64,000 nt of DNA, taken from Lentisphaerae bacterium GWF2_50_93 (lineage in GTDB: Bacteria > Verrucomicrobiota > Lentisphaeria > Victivallales > GWF2-50-93). The number at the start of each line of letters is the position of its first letter. Positions within the stretch are counted from its first letter, which is position 1. The stretch is from the NCBI GenBank assembly GCA_001804815.1, contig MHBI01000086.1, positions 1 to 64,000 of the forward strand, given 5' to 3'. A program made the translations under genes and the position numbers. Shown in pieces: positions 8,121-16,552 of the stretch. The notes under the pieces were generated by a model. That model was not told the DNA's origin, searched no databases, and was given only the letters and a program-made list of their open reading frames with translations.

Positions 8121-8810
8121 ATGAGCAAAGGCAACATATTCGTAGTGGACGACGAGGAGGATATCCTCGAACTGATTCGCATGAACCTTGAGCGCGAAGG
8201 TTACAAGGTAACATGTATCGATGCCGGCGAGGAGTGCGTCAAAAAGGCACGGGAGAAGATTCCCGACCTTGTCCTTCTCGACCTGATGCTTCCCGGCATC
8301 GACGGCCTCGATGTATGCAAGATCCTGAAGAACGATTCGAAGACCCGCCATATACCGATCGTCATGCTGACTGCAAAAGGCGAGGAGAGCGATATCGTGA
8401 CGGGTCTTGAGCTCGGGGCGGACGACTATATAACCAAGCCTTTCAACCTGAAAGTCCTCATTGCCAGGATCAAGGCTGTGCTGAGGAAAGGCTCGGTCTC
8501 CCAGGAATCAGGTTCAGCTGAAGTCATCAAGAGGAAGAATTTGGTGATAGATCCCGGCCGCCGTGAGGTTACTGCAGGCGGGAAAAAGATTGATCTTACA
8601 TTCACTGAGTTTGAGATCCTCGCATTTCTCGCAAGAAGGCCTGGATGGGTATTCACCAGGAACCAGATTGTAAATGGTGTCAAGGGCGGAGGATATCCTG
8701 TCACTGAAAGGGCGGTGGACGTCCAGATTGTCGGCATCAGGAAGAAACTCGGCGCCGCCGCGGAAATGATCGACACGATACGGGGGGTCGGCTATAGGTT
8801 CAATGACTGA
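8121..8810 (+). CDS. phoB: PhoB-like response regulator (OmpR family)
   Basis: A 229-residue two-domain regulator. The receiver domain (1-120) has the acidic pair DDEED near 10-14, the phospho-acceptor D54 in LVLLDLMLPG, T in VMLTAKG and K in YITKPFN. The C-terminal winged helix (about 130-228) has LTFTEFEILAFLARRPGWVFTR and the PVTERAVDVQIVGIRKKLG recognition region typical of PhoB/OmpR. I start at the ATG at 8121, where the conserved receiver fold begins; a TTG at 8055 would add 22 unrelated residues. It is followed closely by a PhoR-like kinase and, downstream, by pst and phoU genes, so it is probably the phosphate-starvation activator that binds the 11-bp repeats noted at 10833, 11693 and 15433. 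Confidence 0.9.
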   Translation: MSKGNIFVVDDEEDILELIRMNLEREGYKVTCIDAGEECVKKAREKIPDLVLLDLMLPGIDGLDVCKILKNDSKTRHIPIVMLTAKGEESDIVTGLELGADDYITKPFNLKVLIARIKAVLRKGSVSQESGSAEVIKRKNLVIDPGRREVTAGGKKIDLTFTEFEILAFLARRPGWVFTRNQIVNGVKGGGYPVTERAVDVQIVGIRKKLGAAAEMIDTIRGVGYRFND

Positions 8811-8829
8811 GCAACCTTGGTGAGAAAAC

Positions 8830-10596
8830 ATGGCGAGAAAAACAATATTCTTTCATATATTTCCCTACTATCTCCTGATAATAGCTCTCTTCCTGTGCGC
8901 ATCTGCCTGGTACACGACCATCCTCCTGAAGGATTTCTATTTCAAGCATGTCAAGGAGGAGCTTGAAATCAGATGCTCGTTGGTTGAAAAGGACGTGTCC
9001 GATCTTGCCAATGCATCGGATTACAAGGGGCTGGATGTCTTCTGCAAGAAGTTTTTCAAGGCGAACAAATCAAGGCTGACAGTGATAGCCAATGATGGCA
9101 AGGTTCTCGCCGATTCCCTGGAGGATCCCTCGAAGATGGAGAATCATTCAGGACGCGTCGAGATAACCGATGCACTGAACGGAAGAACGGGCCGTTCTAT
9201 GAGATACAGCCCGACTTTGCACCAGAACATGATGTACGTTGCAATGCCTCTGGCGATCAAAGGGAGACCGGCCGTACTCAGGATATCGGTGTCGGTAGGT
9301 CTTATTGACCAGACGCTCTATGATATCTACAAGAAAATCATAATTGCCGGACTCGTCATTGCCGCGCTCTCGATATTGATAGCCGTCCTTGTCTCCCGCC
9401 GGATATCCAGGCCGATCCTTGAACTTGACAGGGGTGCTGCGAATTTCGCAAAGGGCAATTTCAGCAAGAAGCTTGTCGTTTCCGAGATAGATGAGATAGG
9501 GGAGCTTGCTGGTTCAATGAATTACATGGCCGACGAGCTGAACAGGAGGATGAGGGAGATACTCGAACAGCACAGCCGCCTTGATGGCATCCTGTCAAGC
9601 ATGGTGGAGGGAGTTGTCGCGGTCGATGCCGAAGGGCGCCTCATAAGCATGAACCGTTCCGCCATTGCATTACTGAAAACACAGGGGGCATATGAAGGCA
9701 AGCTCTTCCATGAGATGATCAGGAATGCCGCGCTCCAGGGGTTCATAGACGCAGTCCTGGCTGAAAAGAAGACAATTGAAAAGGAGCTCAGTTTTTTTGA
9801 CGAGGAGCACCGGCATCTCTATGTGAGAGGAACAGTGCTTCATAATCCCGAAGGGGGCTGTATTGGAGCTCTTCTTGTGATGAACGACATAACACGGCTG
9901 AAGAAGCTGGAGAACATGAGAAGCGAATTCGTCTCGAATGTCTCGCATGAGATAAAGACACCCATCACAGCGATAAAGGCTTCCGTGGAAACGCTTCTTG
10001 ACAATGGCCTGAAAAAGGAGGAGATCGACATCCTTCTCAAGATCATAGGAAGGCATACCGACAGGCTTGCCTCGATTGTAGACGACATCCTCAGCCTTTC
10101 GAAGCTTGAACAGGAGAAAGGCTCGGATGAGACGAAGCTATCTGAAACACTGCTTGAGAACGTGATAGAGTCCGCAGTAGCCGACTGCAGGGAGAAGGCC
10201 GACTTGAAGGGTATAAGCTTCATTATAAACTGCAACAACAGCATCGTCGGAGTGATGAACAGCTCCCTCATGGAGCAGGCCCTTGTCAATCTGATAGACA
10301 ACGCGATAAAATACAGCGACGAGAACCGTTCGGTGGAAATTGAGACGTTCAAGGACGATGGACATATAGTTATCAGCGTCAGAGACCACGGGTGTGGAAT
10401 CCCGCAGGAGCACCTGCCGAGGATATTCGAAAGGTTCTACCGTGTCGACAAGGCCCGCAGCAGGAAGGTCGGCGGTACAGGCCTTGGGCTTTCCATAGTC
10501 AAGCACATTGCCAATGTCCACGGAGGGAAGGTCGAAGTCGAAAGCACTGTCGGCAAAGGCAGCAAATTCACAATAATACTACCAGGAAAAAAATGA
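8830..10596 (+). CDS. phoR: PhoR-like sensor histidine kinase
   Basis: A 588-residue membrane kinase. TM1 is at about 11-30, a periplasmic domain of about 140 residues follows, and TM2 is at about 168-188. Then come HAMP (about 189-245), PAS (about 250-355) and HisKA with FVSNVSHEIKTPITAIKAS (phospho-accepting H373). The ATPase domain has the N box NLIDNAIKYSDENR, G1 DHGCGIP, F box RIFERFYRVD and G2 GGTGLGLSIVKH. The order matches PhoR kinases of Gram-positive and PVC bacteria, which also have an extracytoplasmic domain, unlike E. coli PhoR. It lies 19 nt after phoB and is presumed its partner; PstSCAB-PhoU downstream supports phosphate sensing. The stop overlaps a small downstream frame (ATGA). 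Confidence 0.9.
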   Translation: MARKTIFFHIFPYYLLIIALFLCASAWYTTILLKDFYFKHVKEELEIRCSLVEKDVSDLANASDYKGLDVFCKKFFKANKSRLTVIANDGKVLADSLEDPSKMENHSGRVEITDALNGRTGRSMRYSPTLHQNMMYVAMPLAIKGRPAVLRISVSVGLIDQTLYDIYKKIIIAGLVIAALSILIAVLVSRRISRPILELDRGAANFAKGNFSKKLVVSEIDEIGELAGSMNYMADELNRRMREILEQHSRLDGILSSMVEGVVAVDAEGRLISMNRSAIALLKTQGAYEGKLFHEMIRNAALQGFIDAVLAEKKTIEKELSFFDEEHRHLYVRGTVLHNPEGGCIGALLVMNDITRLKKLENMRSEFVSNVSHEIKTPITAIKASVETLLDNGLKKEEIDILLKIIGRHTDRLASIVDDILSLSKLEQEKGSDETKLSETLLENVIESAVADCREKADLKGISFIINCNNSIVGVMNSSLMEQALVNLIDNAIKYSDENRSVEIETFKDDGHIVISVRDHGCGIPQEHLPRIFERFYRVDKARSRKVGGTGLGLSIVKHIANVHGGKVEVESTVGKGSKFTIILPGKK

Positions 10597-10784
10597 CCGT
10601 TGATTTGAATTATTTGATCCGGATTGAAGATGACCGAACGTATGAAGAAGACAATTTGACCATGGCGGACTGCATCAGGCTGCGAAAGCCGCATGCAGTA
10701 ATATCAGGCGATTTCAATATCGACATCCGTCCGCGCAATCCCGAAACCCCAATCCTTTTCATTTCCTACACCTCCAATGCTTGA
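10593..10784 (+). CDS. Small hypothetical protein coupled to phoR
   Basis: A 63-residue frame starts at an ATG that overlaps the phoR stop codon (ATGA), with AGGA a few bases upstream, the usual arrangement for translational coupling. The product is acidic at first (IEDDRTYEEDN), then basic, with no membrane segment or known motif. It may be a real small Pho-island protein or a chance frame; the overlap is the only argument for it. Confidence 0.35.
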   Translation: MTVDLNYLIRIEDDRTYEEDNLTMADCIRLRKPHAVISGDFNIDIRPRNPETPILFISYTSNA

Positions 10785-10832
10785 ATGATGATTAATCCGT
10801 ATTCTCCCAAGGCTTACGCCTTTAACAGAAAA

Positions 10833-10875
10833 CTAACAAATGCCTAATGGCCGCCTAATCGTCGTCTGATATTAT
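10833..10875 (+). promoter_or_regulatory. Candidate Pho box and promoter of the plcP-like gene
   Basis: CTAAC (10833), CTAAT (10844), CTAAT (10855) and CTGAT (10866) occur at exact 11-bp steps, the periodicity of tandem PhoB half-sites. A possible -10 element TATTAT is at 10870-10875, only 9 nt before the ATG, and no Shine-Dalgarno is visible. Transcription from this -10 would give an almost leaderless mRNA. Confidence 0.6.
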
Positions 10876-10883
10876 GATAACAA

Positions 10884-11615
10884 ATGAAATACAAGACTCT
10901 ATTTATCAGCGACGTGCATCTCGGGACAACCGTTTCGCAGACCGGACGGCTTCTGAAGTTCCTGAAGGAAAACGAATTTGAGAAGCTGTATCTTGTCGGG
11001 GATATTGTCGACATGACCGCCATCAGGCGCCGTTATTTCTACTGGGATGAAAACCATAACACGATCCTCCAGAAAATCCTCCGTATGGCGAGAAAAGGCG
11101 TGCAGGTGGAATATATCGTCGGAAACCATGACGTGTTCCTCGAGTTCTTCATCCAGGAGCATTTCGGAAACATCAACCTCAAGGAAAGGGATGTCCATGT
11201 TACAGCGGACGGCAGGAAATGCCTTGTGATGCACGGACATCAGTTTGACGGTGTGATCAAGGAACTGCCATGGCTCTACTGGCTCGGGGACACCATGTAT
11301 GATTTCGCCCTTTTCATAAATACCTGGTTCAACAGGGCGAGATATCTGCTCGGCAAGGACTACTGGTCATTGTCGCTTTACCTGAAGACAAAAGTGAAGA
11401 ACGTCATCAAGTTCGTCAATAACTATGAGCAGCTCGTGATCCATGAAGTAAAAAAAGACAAGACCTTCGATACTGTGATCGTCGGACACATCCATATGTC
11501 CGCCGACAAGGAGATTTCCGGAATACGGTATATGAACTGCGGCTGCTGGACGGAATACTGTTCTGCAGTAGTGGAGCATGAGGATGGAAGGCTCGAGTTA
11601 ATCACGGTTGATTAA
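10884..11615 (+). CDS. plcP: PlcP-like metallophosphoesterase (phospholipid-remodelling phosphodiesterase)
   Basis: A 243-residue calcineurin-type phosphoesterase. Metal ligands are visible in FISDVHLG, LVGDIVD, VGNHD, MHGHQFD and VGHIH. The family is related to LpxH, but the features WDENHNTILQKILRMARKG, MHGHQFD, NRARYLLGKDYWSLS and NCGCWTEYCSAVVEH fit the PlcP group, which in Sinorhizobium and marine bacteria splits phospholipids during phosphate starvation. Calling it PlcP rather than LpxH is strengthened by its position between phoBR and pst and by the repeat box in its promoter. A direct role in lipid A synthesis cannot be excluded from sequence. It is probably transcribed alone, since a new Pho box precedes the next gene. 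Confidence 0.75.
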   Translation: MKYKTLFISDVHLGTTVSQTGRLLKFLKENEFEKLYLVGDIVDMTAIRRRYFYWDENHNTILQKILRMARKGVQVEYIVGNHDVFLEFFIQEHFGNINLKERDVHVTADGRKCLVMHGHQFDGVIKELPWLYWLGDTMYDFALFINTWFNRARYLLGKDYWSLSLYLKTKVKNVIKFVNNYEQLVIHEVKKDKTFDTVIVGHIHMSADKEISGIRYMNCGCWTEYCSAVVEHEDGRLELITVD

Positions 11616-11692
11616 GAGATTCCCCAGGCGTTCAGGCCGTGCAAATATCTTGTTTCCCCTGCCGCCGTTTTTAATCCAACATTATTCCATCC

Positions 11693-11724
11693 CTAACAAT
11701 TCCCTAACACGCCTCCTGTAAAAT
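11693..11724 (+). promoter_or_regulatory. Candidate Pho box and -10 of the secretin-pair operon
   Basis: CTAAC at 11693 and at 11704 are 11 bp apart, with a degenerate TTAAT in register at 11671. TAAAAT at 11719-11724 lies 15 bp after the start of the last unit, the same offset as at the plcP promoter (10855 to 10870). Confidence 0.55.
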
Positions 11725-11782
11725 AAAAAAATAATAAAAAGAATAATTTTTATATCAACACTAGAACAGGAGGAGAAGAAAG

Positions 11783-13219
11783 ATGAAGCTGAAAAGAAAA
11801 ATGAACCTGAGGAAGAAAGTCCTTGTGTTCGGAACTGCAGTAATTATCTGCACATGTTCCGCGTTTGCCCAGGAGACAAGGGAAATCCGTGTGACAGAAG
11901 ACCGTGATCAGGCCTATTTTACATCGAAGGTCTATGAGCTCAAGAACACGCTGGCGACCGACATAACTCCGTTTGTCATTGGCGCGGTGCAGCGCTATGA
12001 CAAGTTTTCAAGTGTCGAAAGAATGAACGACAAGGCCAATAAGAAACAGCTACTTTCTGTGAATATGCCTGTGGCTATGGTTCCATACATCGACGATATG
12101 ATTGCAAAGATCGACCGTCCTGGAACAAAAGATGGGCAGAATTCCGTCATACAGAGCACCGGCATCACAAAGTTCGTGTATTATCCAGAGCACAGGGCTT
12201 CGTTGGATTTTCTTCCGATAGGTCCCGCAGTAGGAAGCTCCGATGGTTCATATTTCTTTGATCCTGCGAACAACATGTTCTACTGGAAGGACGTAAGGTC
12301 GAAGGGTGAGGGCGCACTTAAGTACTACCAGGCTTTCGACCGTCCGGTCCCGCAGGTCGAGCTGACGCTGAATGTCTACGAGATCAATGACAACGACGTG
12401 AAGGAGCTCGGCATAGACTACGTGAGCTGGAAGAACGGACCCGGGGCGAACATCTTCAATACGGGCTGGGATTTCCTGAACATGAAGACCTTCACGAATA
12501 CCTCAACTGTAGTTAACGCGACCGATATCATGGGCAAAGCCGCGCACGGCTGGGGTGGATTCATGGTCGCCCCCAACATCGATATGACATTCATCAGGCT
12601 TCTCGCACAGAAGGGAAAAGCGAAGATCGCGACGTCCGGAGCCCTGACGCTTGTAAACGACTACACCAACGATCCCGGCCCAAATGCCTTTTCAAAGGCC
12701 AAGTACAGGCTCAAGTTTACACCGGACTACCAGAACATCCAGAAGGACGACAAGCAGAACGCCAGCGTGAAGCAGACAAAGGGCGACTTCTATTTCTACC
12801 TGAGGAGGCCATGCATCAACTTCAACGGGGAGACAGGAGATAAAGCCATGATGGTGGAATTCGGCTATGAGATGAACATAGTCGACACTGTGGAGCTGAC
12901 GAACAAGGGGAATCCCGTCCAGAACGTGAGCAACTTCAAATCCTGGCTGACAGTGGCGGCAGGGACTGAAAAGCTGCTCGGCACATTTGACAGGGAGCAG
13001 GATGTGAGCCAGTACAACGGCATGCCGTTCCTGGGAGACATTCCGGTGCTGAAATACATTTTTGGCGCTGTGGCGCACTCCAAGTCCTCGACAAAAGTTT
13101 TCGTGACTGTTTCAGCTAAGGCGATTACTCCGACCGACAATCTGTCCGAATGGTCTGGCAAGGCCGTCACTATCGGGGAAATGCTTGCAGCAAAGAAAAT
13201 CGAAGAACAAGCCAAATAA
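11783..13219 (+). CDS. Secretin-like protein 1 (GspD/PilQ family C-terminal domain)
   Basis: A 478-residue exported protein. A basic start and hydrophobic stretch end in a signal-peptide pattern (CSAFAQE near 30). The N-terminal part has a secretin N-domain-like segment (VYELKNTLATDITPFV, then DDMIAKIDRPG). The C-terminal part carries the secretin beta-region: PQVELTLNVYEINDNDVKELG, and near the end the family loop GMPFLGDIPVLKYIFG followed by TKVFVTVSAK. Secretins form outer-membrane gates for type II secretion and pili. At 478 residues it is short, with fewer N domains than GspD. AGGAGG at 11769-11774 gives a strong ribosome site. It is followed by a second secretin-like gene after 21 nt. 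The export partner proteins are not in this window. Confidence 0.75.
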   Translation: MKLKRKMNLRKKVLVFGTAVIICTCSAFAQETREIRVTEDRDQAYFTSKVYELKNTLATDITPFVIGAVQRYDKFSSVERMNDKANKKQLLSVNMPVAMVPYIDDMIAKIDRPGTKDGQNSVIQSTGITKFVYYPEHRASLDFLPIGPAVGSSDGSYFFDPANNMFYWKDVRSKGEGALKYYQAFDRPVPQVELTLNVYEINDNDVKELGIDYVSWKNGPGANIFNTGWDFLNMKTFTNTSTVVNATDIMGKAAHGWGGFMVAPNIDMTFIRLLAQKGKAKIATSGALTLVNDYTNDPGPNAFSKAKYRLKFTPDYQNIQKDDKQNASVKQTKGDFYFYLRRPCINFNGETGDKAMMVEFGYEMNIVDTVELTNKGNPVQNVSNFKSWLTVAAGTEKLLGTFDREQDVSQYNGMPFLGDIPVLKYIFGAVAHSKSSTKVFVTVSAKAITPTDNLSEWSGKAVTIGEMLAAKKIEEQAK

Positions 13220-13240
13220 ATATAAGATAAAGGAAAAATA

Positions 13241-15340
13241 ATGATGAAGAATAGAATTGCAAAGATTTTGTTTTTAGGCTCTGTGGCGTCGTTGCCGTTG
13301 TGCATGAACGCTGATGAGGATGTGAGCGGCGTCGCAACTCCTAGGGCTGCGCCGAACGGAAGCCAGATCCAGACACAGCTCTGGATCCAGGTTAAGGATG
13401 ACACGAAAAACGTCAAGCTGATATCCACTAATACCAACCCCAACGTGATCACTAAGACGTATGTGCTCAAGAATGCGGATCCGTATGAATTACTGCCTTA
13501 TTTCCAGACGGCTGTGAAGGCCCAGAGGACCTCGAACAACACCTCGAAGGTGGAATGCATGAAGTTCAACGACGGGACAGGGGTATTGATTGTTTCGGCT
13601 GAAGCTTACAGGTTCGGGAAGCAGGCGCAGGGGATGGGCTTCGATGAGATACTTGAGGCTCTTGACAGGCCCGGAGTGACGGCTTCGTCAGGCACCGTCG
13701 GATACGCGTATTTTCCTAAGTATGTCAGCGCCGACTGGCTTTCCGCAGCATTGCACAATGTCGGGATGAACCAGAGCGGAAGCAAGGAGCTTCAGGGAGG
13801 AAAAGACAAGATAATCGTTGACAAGTCGCTCAATGCCTTGTTCGTCTATGTTCCCTCTTACCAGGTTAAGAACATAAACGAGATGATAAAGCAGTACGAT
13901 ACGCCTGTTTCAGAAGTGAACGTGAAATACACGGTGTATGAGCTTGATTCGGAGATTGACGGAAGCATCGGCGTCGACTTCCAGGCATGGAAGAACGGAC
14001 CGGGCGCTGAATTCCTCAACATTGCGGGCCGTTATGGACAGCAGTGGGATTTCGCCAAGAACATCGTGAATTATCCGACGACCGGCAGGTCGCACACGCA
14101 GTTCATAAATTTCAGCCCGAAATGGAACTCGAAATACCTTGATTTCCTGATGGCGAAAAGCAAGGCCAGCATTGTCACGTCCGGCAACATGAGCATCATG
14201 AACAACCAGGACGCGAAGATAGAGGCCACCACCAGGATGGCGGAGTTCCGCGACGGGTTCAAGTATGCGAACATCGATGTGATAAGCTATATCAGGCTGC
14301 AGGATCAGAGGGTGTACGATTTCAATGTGTCAAGCACTGTGAATCCTGATGCCACCGGTGGCTTGGCCGGCAGATATCGTTTGACGGCCTATACTGAGAA
14401 GGGTGTTCCAATCGCCCTGACATCCTATACTGGCACAACCAATAATTTTTCCAATGGCGCCCAGCCGTCTGCCGTCACCCCGTACCGCGGCGACCTGCAG
14501 ATCACGAGGATGTTTGACGGTTCAAGATACTACTATTACCTGGAACTCAATGAAAACGAGGCAGCCAACCAGCAGGCCCAGTTTGTAGCGGTTACTGCGG
14601 AAAGGCAGTCGAACGGGAACCTGTTCCTTGGCGCCGCACCTGCAAACATCGGTGCCAACGGCAACGGTCTCGGATACAAGACCCAGGCCTACGACGTGAA
14701 GCTTGAAAAGCTGACCGCCACTCCCGCAGGCGTGGGCGGCGGGGTGGCAGTCGCAGGCACGCAGGAGGTCTTCAATTACGCATGGGTGAACTATGCGACC
14801 TGGGATTCCTCCGAGAATTTCCAGATCCAGAGGGATGTGAGCCGCGACACGGTGATAGACGGCTATGGATTCGTAATGAACCTCAGGCCGGTCACATGCG
14901 AGAAGTCGAGCACCCTTGACATCAGCATGGCGAACACGAGCCTCATCGGATTCCAGGACACCGGGGCGCCCAGGACTTCAAAGAGCGAGATGAGCACCAA
15001 GGTGATGGTCAACAACAACGGCAGCCAGTTCGTGATTGGCGGACTTGAAAAGAAATCGATTGTCACGAGCGTGAGCAAGCTTCCGTGGCTCGGGGACATT
15101 CCGGGGCTCGGATGGCTGCTTGGCAGCGAATCGCCGACGACGAAGAAGTCGCAGCTTGTCGTGGTGCTCGAATGCACGCCCGTCATGCCTGAAACCAGGG
15201 TCATGGAAGCTGTAAGGAAGGAAATTGACGAGATGACTGAAAAGGTCGTATCAGCGGGCGAGAAATGGAAGATGAACGAGGTCGGATTCGACCAGTACCT
15301 GCTCGACGGCGAGAAGAAGGGGATTGATCCTCTGCCGTAA
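13241..15340 (+). CDS. Secretin-like protein 2 (GspD/PilQ family C-terminal domain)
   Basis: A 699-residue exported protein with a signal peptide ending near LPLCMNADE. N-domain-like segments include TYVLKNADPYELLPYFQTAV and MIKQYDTPVSEVNVKYTVYE. The segment ELDSEIDGSIGVDFQAWKNG parallels NDNDVKELGIDYVSWKNG in protein 1, so the two are paralogues. The C-terminal secretin loop is KLPWLGDIPGLGWLLGSE followed by SQLVVVLECTPV. A 150-residue insert (about 350-500, rich in Gly, Asn and Tyr) separates the two halves and is absent from protein 1. AAGGAAAA precedes the ATG. The two are co-transcribed and presumably assemble together in the envelope. Their position inside the pho/pst island suggests induction by phosphate starvation. 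Confidence 0.75.
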   Translation: MMKNRIAKILFLGSVASLPLCMNADEDVSGVATPRAAPNGSQIQTQLWIQVKDDTKNVKLISTNTNPNVITKTYVLKNADPYELLPYFQTAVKAQRTSNNTSKVECMKFNDGTGVLIVSAEAYRFGKQAQGMGFDEILEALDRPGVTASSGTVGYAYFPKYVSADWLSAALHNVGMNQSGSKELQGGKDKIIVDKSLNALFVYVPSYQVKNINEMIKQYDTPVSEVNVKYTVYELDSEIDGSIGVDFQAWKNGPGAEFLNIAGRYGQQWDFAKNIVNYPTTGRSHTQFINFSPKWNSKYLDFLMAKSKASIVTSGNMSIMNNQDAKIEATTRMAEFRDGFKYANIDVISYIRLQDQRVYDFNVSSTVNPDATGGLAGRYRLTAYTEKGVPIALTSYTGTTNNFSNGAQPSAVTPYRGDLQITRMFDGSRYYYYLELNENEAANQQAQFVAVTAERQSNGNLFLGAAPANIGANGNGLGYKTQAYDVKLEKLTATPAGVGGGVAVAGTQEVFNYAWVNYATWDSSENFQIQRDVSRDTVIDGYGFVMNLRPVTCEKSSTLDISMANTSLIGFQDTGAPRTSKSEMSTKVMVNNNGSQFVIGGLEKKSIVTSVSKLPWLGDIPGLGWLLGSESPTTKKSQLVVVLECTPVMPETRVMEAVRKEIDEMTEKVVSAGEKWKMNEVGFDQYLLDGEKKGIDPLP

Positions 15341-15432
15341 TAGAATGACCTTTCCAGTCCCTGTCGGAATATCAATGATGATTGTTTGGCAGGGGGCTTT
15401 TCATGGAGAAGGAGTTTTGATTAGCACAGAAC

Positions 15433-15480
15433 TAATCCCATCCTAACACAAACCTAACAATCGTGAATGAAGTTATAAAT
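15433..15480 (+). promoter_or_regulatory. Candidate Pho box and -10 of pstS
   Basis: CTAAT (15433), CTAAC (15444) and CTAAC (15455) occur at exact 11-bp steps. TATAAA at 15475-15480 is a likely -10. This is where a Pho box is expected, which supports reading the same repeat at 10833 and 11693 as Pho boxes. Confidence 0.65.
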
Positions 15481-15497
15481 AAAAGAAGGAGATGAAC

Positions 15498-16523
15498 ATG
15501 AATGTAAGAAGAATAGCAGTAGGCATAGGTGGAGCGATCTGCCTGGCAATTACCGGGAACCTGCATGCCGGAAACCTCAATGGAGCCGGCGCCACTTTTC
15601 CGGCGCCTCTATACCAGCAGTGGATATCAGAATATTCAAAGGTCAGCGGTGGAGTCAAGATCAATTATCAGGCCGTGGGTTCTGGAGCAGGCATTGCCCA
15701 GATAAGGGCGAAGACGGTCGATTTCGGAGCGTCAGACGAACCTCTGAAGAAGGAGGAACTCGACAAGGATGGCCTGATCCAGTTCCCCTTGGCAATGGGT
15801 GCGATTGTTCCGGTAGTGAACTTATCGGATATAAAGCCCGGAGAAATGAAGCTTTCAGGCACTGTCCTTGCAAAAATATTCATGGGCCAGATCACCTCCT
15901 GGAACGATCCTGAAATCGTGAAAATGAATGAGGGATTGAAACTGCCAGGCATGAAGATCACCGTGGTCCACAGGGCCGACGGTTCAGGGACGACCTGGAA
16001 TTTCACCAACTATCTCTCAAAGGTTTCAGGGGAATGGTCAAAGAAACATGGTTGTGCAAAGGAAATAGCCTGGGTCGAGGGATCAATCGGAGGGCGGGGG
16101 AACTCGGGTGTCGCAGCAATGGTCAAGAAAATAAAAGGCGCGATTGGATACGTGGAGTCGGCGTATGCGTTCGAGAGCAAGATGACATACACCCAGATGA
16201 TGAACAAGGCAGGAAAGATTGTCCAGCCTGACAACGATTCATTCCAGGCGGCCGCTGAAAACGCCGACTGGAAAAATGCTCCTGGATTCTACATGGTGCT
16301 TACGGATCAGCCAGGAGAGAAGAGCTGGCCCATCATGGCTTCAACATATATCCTGGTCTACAAGAGCCAGGCCGACAAGGAGAAGATTGACAGCCTTCTG
16401 AAGTATTTCGCATGGACATATGACAGCGGAGCTGAAATAGCTAAAAAGCTCAACTATGTCCCGATGCCGAAGAATGTGGCTGGTCTTGTCAAGGAAACGT
16501 GGAAGAACGAGATAACGAAATAA
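15498..16523 (+). CDS. pstS: Phosphate ABC transporter substrate-binding protein PstS
   Basis: PstS captures phosphate in the periplasm and hands it to the PstCAB permease. The 341-residue protein has a signal peptide (cleavage near NLHAG) and the family hallmarks GAGATFPAPLYQQW, INYQAVGSGAGIAQI (phosphate-binding loop), DFGASDEPL, ITSWNDPEI and HRADGSGTTWNFTNYLS. I choose the ATG at 15498 because AAGGAG at 15486-15491 is then 6 nt away; the ATG at 15492 directly abuts it. The gene heads the pst cluster, although a small secreted-protein gene separates it from pstC. Confidence 0.96.
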   Translation: MNVRRIAVGIGGAICLAITGNLHAGNLNGAGATFPAPLYQQWISEYSKVSGGVKINYQAVGSGAGIAQIRAKTVDFGASDEPLKKEELDKDGLIQFPLAMGAIVPVVNLSDIKPGEMKLSGTVLAKIFMGQITSWNDPEIVKMNEGLKLPGMKITVVHRADGSGTTWNFTNYLSKVSGEWSKKHGCAKEIAWVEGSIGGRGNSGVAAMVKKIKGAIGYVESAYAFESKMTYTQMMNKAGKIVQPDNDSFQAAAENADWKNAPGFYMVLTDQPGEKSWPIMASTYILVYKSQADKEKIDSLLKYFAWTYDSGAEIAKKLNYVPMPKNVAGLVKETWKNEITK

Positions 16524-16552
16524 CTTTATTTAACATAGAAAGAGGAATTAAC

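Noticed and set aside
15341..15432. Terminator between the second secretin gene and pstS
   Set aside because: CCCTG and CAGGG could pair, but the loop is over 30 nt and the T-run short, so I do not call it.
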